A stretch of 64,000 nt of DNA from Asterella californica (taxonomy: Eukaryota > Streptophyta > Marchantiopsida > Marchantiales > Aytoniaceae). Of the stretch, positions 1 to 9,236 are shown in pieces. The translations under genes were made by a program, and so were the position numbers. The notes below the pieces were generated by a model. The model saw only the letters and a program-made list of their open reading frames with translations. It ran no database searches and had not been told where the DNA came from. The stretch is from the NCBI GenBank assembly GCA_036924285.1, contig JAYKYS010000010.1, forward strand, positions 1,550,001 through 1,614,000, in the 5' to 3' direction. Every line of letters begins with the position of its first letter. The first letter of the stretch is position 1.

Positions 1-2
1 GC

Positions 3-545
3 CATTACTCTCACAACCATTGGGCAAGAGCAACCACAGAGACCTTAGTGAAGCTGGGAGATCTAGAGGAACCAGTGATGGCGTTGATTGATCACGGCTC
101 AGAGATTAATCTGATGTCTAAGGAGCTGTACAAGCGTGGAAGGTGGCCCATAGACACCGACCATGGATGGCTTATCCGTGCTGTCAACAATCAGAGGGGA
201 GAACTCTATGGTGCTTGTCTCAACATCAAGGTAATTGTGGGTGACATCAGTGATGTTCAAAATTTCTTTGTACAAGACATGTCAACCTATCCTATCATTC
301 TAGGGCAGCCTTACATTACTGTTGTTAGAATGAAGATACGAGTTATGGATGATGGTTCAGCCTATGCTAGGATACGTAGTAGAGATGGCAGAAGAGTTGT
401 ACAGTTTTTTACCGTTGCTGCAGAACATGAGAGGAATCGCGATAGCTTGAGAGACTGTCCACTACCTAAGATTACTCAGGAGTTTAGAGAGTCTAGGGGT
501 TTTGACAGAGTACCATTGAAGAGCGAGACTTCAACGGTACAATAG
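3..545 (+). pseudogene. Element A gag-protease C-terminal part
   Basis: The reading frame is already open at the window edge and its N-terminal gag part is missing. It encodes the retropepsin-type aspartic protease that would mature the gag-pol polyprotein. The active-site motif reads LIDHGSEINLMS, with the catalytic Asp kept and His where Thr or Ser is usual; B and C have the same His. The flap-side motif ILGQPYI follows about 70 residues later. The frame passes through a GGGTTTT heptamer at 497-503 and stops at 543-545. B and C have a stop just after the heptamer and A does not, so this junction has decayed. A is multiply interrupted downstream, so this is part of a dead copy. Confidence 0.75.
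497..540 (+). promoter_or_regulatory. Probable -1 frameshift site of element A
   Basis: GGGTTTT (497-503) is in the X XXY YYZ phase of the gag-PR frame. A -1-frame TAG at 494-496 lies immediately upstream. After a 6-nt spacer there is a stem: GTACC (510-514) and TTGAAG (516-521) pair with CTTCAA (529-534) and GGTAC (536-540), with one mismatch (515/535) and the loop AGCGAGA. Pol continues in the -1 frame, for example around 614. In this copy the -1 frame has a TGA right after the heptamer, so the site is no longer functional. Elements B and C have the same arrangement. Confidence 0.7.
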
Positions 546-1749
546 AGATAGGATTCTCGCCTGATCCAGTAGAGCAAAAAGCTTTATCCACTAGCTTTTT
601 AGGATTGACGTCATGTGGATCAGTGTGTTATAGGAAGGTTGAGAATCTGAAGAGGTTTGAGAGGCAACATGTGAAGTATGTAGAGCAGTCTTTGTGAGAT
701 AGTGGAGAGTTAGCCAGAGATGAATACATATCTGGAGTGTTTGAAGAACAGTATTTGGTAGATATTATAGGGGAGTTGAAATCTATAGTAGAAAGTTCTA
801 TAGATGATGTAGATAGAGTGGTGAGAGTGAGCTCCAAAGAGCTTTATGATGTAATTGATACGTTCATAGATCGACAAGAAGAAGTGTATGTGAAGATCAA
901 GTACAAGTCAGTGACGAAGAAAGTCAAACCAGTGGCTTTGTCTTTACCGCTCTACTACGATCAGAAGATGGAGCAAGCTGCACGGGAACCGACGCTCAGG
1001 GGACCGAGAAGAATTGGACACCAATTCACAGAAACAACACTGAAGGAGCTGAGGATTGGGGTGATGGATTTCTTAGTGAGCAAGAGAAGAAGAGCTTCAG
1101 GAAGATCTAGGCATAGTAAGGCGTTTGCGTTTGAGTCACATGAAGTAGGATATGTAGATCTAAGTGTAGTTGCACCTATGGTAATCTTTACTATACCGCA
1201 TGTGCCTTGGTATCTACGTCATATCCATGTACCTAGAGCTCATCTACCAAAATTGATAGACTTGCTCATGAGAGGATTAGGATGGGTATCTTGGAACCAT
1301 CTATAGTTCCTTAGTGTAGCAGATGGTTTACTGTTCCGAAGAAGAGTGGAGCTTTGAGATTCATTCAAGATATGCAGTCAGTTAACAAGGTGACTATCAA
1401 GAATATGGGTATAGGACCTATTGTAGACGAGTTTGCAAAGGCTTTTGCTGGTCGTGCTATCTATTCAAGGAGAGACTTATATTCAAGGTATGATCAGTTT
1501 CAGTTATCCTCTGAGAGTAGAGACTTGACTACAATGAGGACACCTTTGGGGTTACTAAGGATGTGCACCTTGCCACAAGGTGCTATCAATTCTGTAGCAC
1601 ATATGATGAATGACATGAACAAAGTTTTGAGAGATTTCATTCTTGAAAAAACTATGTCATTCCTTGATGATGTGCCGATCAAAAGGTGTGCTGAGGAGGA
1701 GAAGAATGAGGTAAAGGATCAGAGGGGGTGCCGTAAGTTTGTTGCAGAC
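546..1749 (+). pseudogene. Element A pol: linker and first part of reverse transcriptase
   Basis: The pol region starts in the -1 frame relative to gag-PR; CGSVCYRKVENLKRFERQ near 614-670 resembles the pol start of element B. A TGA at 695-697 and a TAG at 1304-1306 break this frame, and the RT continues in another frame from about 1282. RT blocks visible are the SRWFTVPKKSG and RFIQDMQ region (about 1320-1380), FAGRAIYS, MRTPLGLLRMCTLPQGA and the catalytic FLDDVP near 1660-1680. The RT is cut at 1749 by the F-solo LTR and continues at 18357 with the conserved segment preceding RNase H. It is inactive because of stops, an indel and the insertion. Confidence 0.8.
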
Positions 1750-1870
1750 TGTAGTGACGCAGGATTACTCCTTTTGCCCATTTAGTATACAAGATATCGT
1801 TCCCACAGAGGATTTACACAAGTAACGCTGCTCTAAGTTCTAAGATCTGTTCAAACATACAAACACACGG

Positions 1871-3893
1871 TATCGTGTCGGATATTTTGTGCGTGAAGGA
1901 TGTCCAGGAAAACGCGAGGTTCCTGGCTGTGGAGATGCTGTGTGCCAAACAGAGACAAGACAGAGAAGAACAACCACGAAAAAGGAATGCTGCGATATAT
2001 ACCACTCTGAAAGTATGTACACTGTCGATTCTTTCTCCAAACAGCACAAAACTGAGGAAAAGACCAGAGCGGTCTGTAACCTACTTCAGAAGCCCTAAAA
2101 CAAACCCCTGAAACGTAACCCTAGTCTGAAATCGCCAAAACGTAGCTCAAAGCAAGAGAAACTTCTCTTTGCTAACAACCAGAGCCACAACAGTATCATG
2201 CGATCCAAACCCAAGTCCAAACCACATCCACACACTAGCTCTTGGCTAAAGCTAGCTACCACAAGTCATACACAACCAACTAAGTCCTTAACGAACTCAA
2301 AAGGACGAAACCTGTAGCAAAGGAACCGAAAAAGACCTATCTGGGAACTTTCTCTTTTCGCCAAACGATCTTCAAATGTTGATAGGGTCTCCTTCCTTGA
2401 CTCCGTTGGCCCAAGAAACCTTCAGATCCGGCTCCCGATAGTTGAGATATCGCTAATTTTTGGTCGCAGGTGACCGAACCTTCAAAAACTCCTCCCTGCG
2501 GCTTAAAACCGCTCACACCGCACAAACGGATCGTCTAAACTGATATCCGTCTTCGCTGGTAGGTAGATCTGGCTACTCTGAACCCAACAAGACTCCAAAC
2601 AAGCCGTTTGGAGTTCCCCTTGCAAAACTACTCGAGAAATTTGGTCGCAGGCCACAAAAAACTGACGTAAATCGGCTCTCTGCGGCTCAAATTTGCTCAC
2701 CACACCCAAACCAACAATCCAATTCACTTACAGTCTTCTCCTATGCGTACATGAGGACTCCCTGATCGCGTAGGCACCAAGAACGAAGAGCTTGGCTCAC
2801 CGATCGCGAAGAACAATCCAATATCAGGTCGCAGGCGATGAAAACCTGACGCAAACGCTTCCCTGCGAGCCAATTTCTCCCACAACTCTCAAACCGCCCG
2901 ATAAAACTTTGTATCGTCTTCAATTTCCTGAAGAACTCGTTGTTCTGATCCCGATGGATCCAAGGACAGCAAGTTTGGACTCCGGAACGGCCCGAACGGT
3001 CCAACTCTCCTTCACAGGTAACTGAAAACCCCAATTCTGCTCCCTACGTCTCAATTTCTCCCAGAACACAACCCCCGATCCGTCTCTTCAAGAACCGTCT
3101 TAACCTGTGCGTAGCCTGCACAGATCTGAACCCGATGACACCTTGCGCGCGTGTATTGGACTTCCCAATTCTTCAAAACATCCACCGACAGGTCGTAGGA
3201 ACAAGCAAGCCCCTTAAGCAGCCCCCTTGCAACAGTCTGTACGTACGAAGTTCAACTCTCAATAATAAGAAGCAGGCCCCTTGCGTGTTTGATATAACGC
3301 CTGAAGCCCTAAATACCCAGTCAGCAAGTAACTAGGGGCCTAGCTTGATTTTTCCTTTTTCCGAATCGCATAACTTCTTCTCTGGATGTCCAAACGAAAT
3401 AAACAAGATGCCCATGGAAAGCTGACAACGAGCTCTATCCATCTATGCGATAAAAGTAAAGATCCGAAGTTGCGCCAAAAGCTCGTAAGCTGGGGCATAG
3501 CTTGTTTTCTCCATCTTTCGAGTCCTGTAACTTCTTCACTATGCGTCCAAACGAAGTAGACAAAGTGCATATGGAATGCTGACAAGGAGCTCTATCCACT
3601 GGTGCGATAAGAACGAAGATCCGAAGTGGTGCCAAAAACCCGTAAGCTGGGGCCTAGCTTATTTTCTCCATCTTTCGAGTCCTGTAACTTCTCCACTAGG
3701 CGTCCAAACGAAGTAGACAAAGTGCCTTTGGAAAGCTGACAAGGAGCTCTACCCATCTATGTGATGAAAATGGAGATCTGAGATTGTGCCAAAAGCCCGT
3801 AAGCTGGGGCCTAGCTTGTCTTCTCTTGAGTGTCTTTGGAGCAACAAGTATCGAAGTTTGAATTTCAAGTAGGAGCCGGTCCACGACACGACA
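1871..3893 (-). repeat. Element B 3' LTR
   Basis: On the minus strand the LTR starts TGTCGTGTCGTGG at 3893 and ends CCGACACGATA at 1871, so it is a TG...TA LTR rather than TG...CA. A polypurine run, AGAGGGGGTGGA, abuts its start at 3894-3905. The U3 side holds tandem ~157-bp units (TAGCTT at 3341, 3498, 3655 and 3812). The middle holds degenerate ~180-bp repeats headed by GGTCGCAGG. A TATATA at 2001-1996 (minus) is a plausible core promoter about 125 bp before the LTR end. Open frames here are short and antisense to one another and I do not call genes. Confidence 0.9.
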
Positions 3894-3905
3894 TCCACCC
3901 CCTCT
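3894..3905 (-). other. Element B polypurine tract
   Basis: On the minus strand AGAGGGGGTGGA lies directly before the 3' LTR start. Position and purine content match the plus-strand primer site of LTR retrotransposons. Elements A and C have similar tracts at the same place. Confidence 0.75.
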
Positions 3906-3968
3906 GAACCTGTGCATCCTCCGGTATGCACCAGAGATACCAACCAAGGAGTGGACCGGCTTATCGTC

Positions 3969-6900
3969 CTACTTCCCATCGTAACCAACCTCACCTTCAA
4001 GATCTTCTGCATAATCCTCATCCTCAAACTGAAACTCCGTCAAGATATCTGCTAAATCGACCTCCTCATCTCTCTTTTTGAAAATCTTGACGCGTTTACC
4101 TGCCACTGGTACCTTCAAGCTTGTTCCATCCAACTCTTGCAGGGCGTAAGTTGCGTTGTCATGAACCTTCTTCACCACATACGGACCAAACCATCTTCTG
4201 GAAAACTTCCGGAGTGCACTATGCTGGTTGTCTAGACTGTTGTCATAGACTAACACCCAATCACCTTCCTTGATATCCCTAGGTCTCAAACGATGTTGCT
4301 GATCAAATCTGACCTTGTTCTTCAACCGTGCTTCTCGCAGCCTATCCAAAGCAGTTTGGATATCCTCTGGTCTTCTCTCTAACTGCCTAATTCGAATAGC
4401 AAGAAGCTCTTCTCTAGTCAAATTGTCCTCCCAAGGTAACACACTCCATGTCAGAACATGTTCTTCAATCGGCATGATAGGCTTCTGACCTGTGATGAGT
4501 TCCACCGGCATGTAACCTGTCACCGAGCTGTGCGTCGTTCTATCTGCCCATAACGCAAATGGTAAGAGTCGAGGCCACTCGCGCACCCTTCCGTTGCAAG
4601 CCTTCACCAAAGCCTTCACAATGGGTGGATGACCACGTTCACTCTTGGCATTCCCTTCGGGGTTATAAGCAGTTGTCAGTGACAACCTCACCCCACACCT
4701 TGCAAAGAATTCACGAGCCTCATGTGCATCTAGCTCTCCCCGATCTGCAGTGATCTTCCTCACACATCCATACCGACAAACAACCTCTTCCAAGAGAAAT
4801 CTACATACCCCTTTAGTTGTCTTCGTCCGAAGCGCCATACCCTCGACTTGATTTGAAAGATCCTCTCTAGCAAGTACCAAGTATCTCGTCTGCCATAATC
4901 CAACCGGCATAATCACCAAGTCTACCACCCACTTGAAGTGGATTGCCAACGGATAAGTCGGATGTAATCCGTCACGATGTCGGATATTCGAATACATCTG
5001 ACATGTCAAACAAGACTCCACAAAAGATACAACATCCTTGTACATGTTTTTCCACCAATACCGCTCTTTCATCTTTGTAAAAGTGGCCCAAATCCCTCGA
5101 TGTCCAGCCCAAAGACTCTCATGGAACGCCTTGAGCAACTTCTGCTGATCTTCCTTGTTGCAAATCACCCGTAGCGGTACTCCACCTTTTTGCTTCGATC
5201 GCTTCCAAAGAAACCCATCCTGCAACATGAAGTTGTAGGCCTTCCTTCTAACTCTCCGAAACCTCTCATCTGTCCAACCTATCTGCTTAACCATCGTACT
5301 AAGGTACCTCCCGATATCAAGCAAATCACCATCATACAACCCTTCAACAAACAACTCATCTTCTCTTCCTGTCTGTGCAATCGAATAGAACTCTGTACCC
5401 ACGTCGTCAATGTCTTCTACCATCTCATCTTCCCCATCATATCGAGCCCGAGACAACATATCCGCCATCAGATTATCCTTCCCTGCGATATGTCTAAACT
5501 CCGGGTTCAACGACTTGATATATGCGATCCATCGTAACATCGCAATATCAGGAGTTGAACAATTCATGATCATCCCTAATAACGGCAAGCAATCAGTTTC
5601 AACCACCACTACTGCTCCAATCAAATATTCTTTCTCAGTTTTCATAGCTGAAACAATACCCCACAATTCTCTCTTCACTTGCGGGTAAGCACGTTGTCGA
5701 GCACTTAACACCTTCGCTCCGAACCTAACCGCAAACCTGTCTCCATCCTCATCATCCTGTCCGACTGCCCATCCAGTTGCAACTGGACTTGTATCCACAG
5801 TAAGAACCACCGGCCTAGCACCCTTGTAATCAATCCTTCCCAGAACTGGAGGAGATGATAGTAAAGACTTCAGCTTCCTTACCGCATCAGTATGCTCTTC
5901 CTCCCATCTGAATTTATGACCCTTACGCAACAATCCATACAACGGATCCGCCACATGCGCATAATGAGGAATCCAAATGTGGTAGAATACACAAGCACCC
6001 AAAAATCTTCTTACTTCTGTCAGCGAGTTGCAAACCTCCTTCATCCTTCCAATCGCATCCACCTTGTTCGGATCTGGCTTTCGACCAAACGATCCACACA
6101 AATGACCATCGATCAAAACCTCTCTAACTCCAAATGTAGACTTCGCACCTGACAGCGTAAGATGAACTTCCTCAAGTCGAGATAAGATCTTCTCACAGTC
6201 TGCGATGTGATCAGTGACGTATCGCCGACACCCCCTCTGATCTAATGCTTCATCCTTCTCATCTTCCACACATCCTTTGATGGGGATGTCATCCAAGAAT
6301 GGCATCGTCTTTTCGGGGATGAAGTCCCTTAGAACTCGATTCATCCCGTTCATCATGTGTGCTACCGAGTTGGTAGCTCCCTGCGGTAAGGTACACATCC
6401 TAACCAACCCCAAAGGTGTCCTCATTGTGGTGAAGCTTCTGCTCTCCTCCGCTAGTTGAAACTGATCATACCCCGAGTAAAGATCTCCCATTGAGTAAAT
6501 CGCTCTTCCTGCAAACGCTTCTGCAAACTCATCCACAATCGGTCCCACCCCAGCATTTCTGATTGTTACTGCGTTCACTGGCTGCATGTCTTGGATGAAC
6601 CGCAGCGACCCATTCTTCTTTGGTACTGTAAACCATCTGCTTGAATATGGTGCAAACGACGGCTCCAAGATCTTCATCCGCATCTTCTCCTTCAGCAACT
6701 CCACTAGTTTGGGCAAGTGAGCCCGCGGTACTGGAATTGGTCTCAGGTTCCATGGCACATGCGGTACCGTGAAGATAACCATCGGGGTAACAACGTACGG
6801 ATCTACACATCCAATCTCAAGTGGCTCAAAAGCAAATGCTTTCCCATGTCTTGAAAGCATCTCCTTGAAGCACATCCTCTCTTCTGGTAGAAGAGACCCA

Positions 6901-7439
6901 TCAGATCCAATGTTCAGCTCTTCAAGGGTCTTTTCCGTGAACTTGTGTCCTATCATTGCAGGATCTCTCAAACTCTTCTCCCTTGAAGCTCGATCCATCT
7001 GTTGGTTGGTGTCTTCCGGCAAAGGACCAGCAATTGGCTTTACTTTCCTATCCACTGTCTTGTACCTTGTCTCAACTCGAACCTCCGGCGCACGGAATGA
7101 TTCGATCACCGAATAGACCTCCCTTGAATGAATCTGCACGACCTTATCCATATCCTCCCATCCAATAGACATGATCTCTCGCAAGGGATCTCCCAACCCA
7201 TCCTCTTCATAAACACCAGAAATCCATTCATCCCTTTCTAGCTCACCCAACTCTTTCAACATCAACTCAACACCACGCAAATGTTTTTGTTCTTTTCTTC
7301 TCAGCTCTTCTATCTTCTTGTAGACAGCAATCCCACACTCTGAAAATCCAATAAACCTTGTACAAAAGGCACTATCTCCATCAAGCGAGAGTACCTTCTC
7401 TTGCGCACCACCACAATCCCGCTCTATAGTGGTACTCAA
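3969..7439 (-). CDS. pol: Element B Pol: reverse transcriptase, RNase H, integrase
   Basis: This open frame of 1156 codons has no stop and no credible ATG start; its first codon is TTG. I infer expression as a gag-PR-pol fusion through a -1 frameshift just upstream. RT blocks run from about residue 240, with SSRWFTVPKK, RFIQDMQ and the catalytic FLDDIP near residue 380. An RNase H domain follows, with VVLTVDTSPVATGWAVG near 540. The integrase zinc finger (H...H...C...C, HESLWAGHRG to CLTCQ) lies near 770-810. The integrase core has Asp near 838, ADRGELD near 899 and a Glu in the NPEGNAKSERGH stretch. The tail carries a GPYVV motif as in Metaviridae integrases, and I see no chromodomain. A and C are close relatives. 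Confidence 0.92.
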   Translation of the reverse strand: MSTTIERDCGGAQEKVLSLDGDSAFCTRFIGFSECGIAVYKKIEELRRKEQKHLRGVELMLKELGELERDEWISGVYEEDGLGDPLREIMSIGWEDMDKVVQIHSREVYSVIESFRAPEVRVETRYKTVDRKVKPIAGPLPEDTNQQMDRASREKSLRDPAMIGHKFTEKTLEELNIGSDGSLLPEERMCFKEMLSRHGKAFAFEPLEIGCVDPYVVTPMVIFTVPHVPWNLRPIPVPRAHLPKLVELLKEKMRMKILEPSFAPYSSRWFTVPKKNGSLRFIQDMQPVNAVTIRNAGVGPIVDEFAEAFAGRAIYSMGDLYSGYDQFQLAEESRSFTTMRTPLGLVRMCTLPQGATNSVAHMMNGMNRVLRDFIPEKTMPFLDDIPIKGCVEDEKDEALDQRGCRRYVTDHIADCEKILSRLEEVHLTLSGAKSTFGVREVLIDGHLCGSFGRKPDPNKVDAIGRMKEVCNSLTEVRRFLGACVFYHIWIPHYAHVADPLYGLLRKGHKFRWEEEHTDAVRKLKSLLSSPPVLGRIDYKGARPVVLTVDTSPVATGWAVGQDDEDGDRFAVRFGAKVLSARQRAYPQVKRELWGIVSAMKTEKEYLIGAVVVVETDCLPLLGMIMNCSTPDIAMLRWIAYIKSLNPEFRHIAGKDNLMADMLSRARYDGEDEMVEDIDDVGTEFYSIAQTGREDELFVEGLYDGDLLDIGRYLSTMVKQIGWTDERFRRVRRKAYNFMLQDGFLWKRSKQKGGVPLRVICNKEDQQKLLKAFHESLWAGHRGIWATFTKMKERYWWKNMYKDVVSFVESCLTCQMYSNIRHRDGLHPTYPLAIHFKWVVDLVIMPVGLWQTRYLVLAREDLSNQVEGMALRTKTTKGVCRFLLEEVVCRYGCVRKITADRGELDAHEAREFFARCGVRLSLTTAYNPEGNAKSERGHPPIVKALVKACNGRVREWPRLLPFALWADRTTHSSVTGYMPVELITGQKPIMPIEEHVLTWSVLPWEDNLTREELLAIRIRQLERRPEDIQTALDRLREARLKNKVRFDQQHRLRPRDIKEGDWVLVYDNSLDNQHSALRKFSRRWFGPYVVKKVHDNATYALQELDGTSLKVPVAGKRVKIFKKRDEEVDLADILTEFQFEDEDYAEDLEGEVGYDGK

Positions 7440-7448
7440 CGAAAATCC
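7410..7448 (-). promoter_or_regulatory. -1 programmed frameshift site of element B
   Basis: On the minus strand the gag-PR frame reads AAG GAT TTT CGT TGA. GGATTTT (7448-7442) is thus in X XXY YYZ phase, two codons before the stop (7438-7436). Pol is open in the -1 frame. The zone where both frames are open is only about 20 nt and contains the heptamer. After an 8-nt spacer, ACCAC (7433-7429) plus AT (7427-7426) pairs with AT (7417-7416) plus GTGGT (7414-7410), with one T/T mismatch and the loop AGAGCGGG. GGAUUUU is, to my knowledge, a working slippery heptamer in a plant RNA virus. Use here is inferred. Confidence 0.72.
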
Positions 7449-9236
7449 TTGAACTCTTCACTCACCCTTGGAAGCGGCTTCTCCCTCAAACGATCTCGGT
7501 TGCGCTCGTGGTTGGACGGTACAGTCAGGAACTGTACCGCTCTCTTCCCATCTTGACTTCGGATCCTAGCATACGCAGATCCGTCGTCCAGTACCTTTGT
7601 CTCCATCCGGGTTGCTATGATGAAAGGTTGACCCAGAATGAGTGGGTATGATGTTGCTTCCTGAACAAAGAAGTTTTGCTCAATAGCAACATCACCTACG
7701 CGCACTCTGATGTCTGGACAAGCTCCATACAAGTCTCCTCTCGTGTTGTTGGCTGCTCTTATGACCCATCCATGCTCTGTGTCGATCGGCCACTTCTTCC
7801 TCTTGTACAGCTCCTTCGACATGATGTTGATTTCTGATCCATGATCGATCAGAGCAACCACCGGCTCATCCAAGTCCTCGATCCTCACCAACGTCTCCGT
7901 CGTAGCTCGAGCCCAGTGACTGTGGCTGTAATGACTTGAGCTCCGCTTCCCATCCTCCTCTTCATTCTCGAAATGCACCTTGCGCCTTCGATCTCTCTCT
8001 TCCTCTGGAGAATAGACACTGCACCTTGCAAGCTCTCTCTCCTCATCCACTGACATCCTAGTATCCAAAGCATGTGATAAACCAGTCTCACCCGTAATTT
8101 GTCGTTTCCGTTTGATGACATCGATGATGACATCATGAAACTCACGCTTGGCGATGCCTAACACTTCTCTCAAAGTAAACTCCACCTTCGCATTCAGAAT
8201 GCGATCTTCCAAGACTCCCTTCAAGTCTGTTGAAGCCTCGATATCCGACTGTAGCTTGTACGCAGCCGGCTTACCCTTCTCCTTCTGAGATTTCTCCTTC
8301 GATGGAGAAGAAGCATCGTCCATCGGTAGGTCTTGAGCTCCTGCATCCCGAAGCTCTTGGCGAACCTTCTCCCCTCGAGTCTGTCTCTTTGAAGAAGTCC
8401 CTTCTCCTGAATCCTCTGAATCTCGCCTTCTCTTCTCTTCCAACAACGCTTCGTGTTGGTTCTTGGCGATGTACGCATGCACCGATAGAGCTTCTATCGG
8501 ATCCTCCCATCCAGTATCCCTTCTGATCGTTGCAGCTGTCCTCTGCAACGTCTCACGTGCCATCTTCCCTTTCTGTTTCATGGAGATGGCAGATGACCAC
8601 AACTCACTTGGCTCAACTTGCTTGTTGAAACTCCTCTCAGCCTGATCCTCTACCCTTGTGCCATAAGTTCCAGCTTCCACGATGGCGACTGCTTGTGCTG
8701 ATAGGTGGTCCTCAACCAACTTCTTCATCCCTCCTCTACCAAAGTTGGTCTGAAGAAGTGCACCAGTATCCCTCAACGCTACCTTCCCATCCTTCCAGAA
8801 GATCACCCCTTGCTGCAAGGTATCACTGAACTCCTTGCAATCTCTGCGCGGATGATCGGTACCATCGCACCAGATACACCGCTGGATCCAGCCTTGCTTC
8901 TCAACAGGTTTCGCTCCGCTTTTAGATCCTTGCTCCTCCAATCTGGTGAGCTTGATCTGCAAGTCTCGCATCCCACGCATGATCTCCTCAAGACTTGAGT
9001 CCTTCTTCGGAGATACTATCGATGTCTGAACAACTGGAATAGCAGGAGCAACCGGCACTACCTGTCTAGCAACAGGAACAACTGGTCGAACTACAGGAAC
9101 AGGTGTTACAGCAGTTGGTGCTGGTGTCAGTCTCCTAACAGGAACCTTCTCTCGCCTCCGCTCCCTCTTGGTGAGCAGACCAACAGCTTCTTCAACCTTC
9201 TTCCAGCTGCTAGTCAATCCATCGTCCTCCTCCCGG
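7436..9236 (-). CDS. gag-pro: Element B gag C-terminal part and aspartic protease
   Basis: This is the 3' portion of the gag-PR frame, on the left side of the solo LTR inserted in gag; the 5' portion is 11263-11870. It starts within gag (REEDDGLTSSWKK) and runs through a proline/valine-rich stretch and a zinc knuckle of the CX2CX4HX4C type (RCIWCDGTDHPRRDC, near 8880-8840) that would bind RNA. It ends with the protease, whose active site is ALIDHGSEINIMS near 7860-7810. His replaces the usual Thr/Ser, as in A and C. It ends at TGA 7438-7436 directly after the frameshift heptamer. The frame is intact from the insertion point to the stop. An open frame extends upstream into the solo LTR, but that extension is not gag. 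Confidence 0.85.

Larger units (their letters stand above)
1..1749 (+). mobile_element. Gypsy element A, segment 1 (protease to RT), 5' end outside window
   Basis: This is the first visible piece of a decayed Ty3/gypsy element on the plus strand. Its 5' LTR, leader and most of gag lie left of the window. It resumes at 18357 after the F-solo LTR insertion (TSD CAGAC at 1745-1749 and 18352-18356), again at 47418 after element C, and ends in the 3' LTR at 47707-50001. It holds the end of gag-PR, a frameshift site, and pol with several stops and one frame change. It is related at protein level to elements B and C. I infer that A itself sits inside the copia element E, because E's RT resumes directly after A's 3' LTR. 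Confidence 0.85.
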
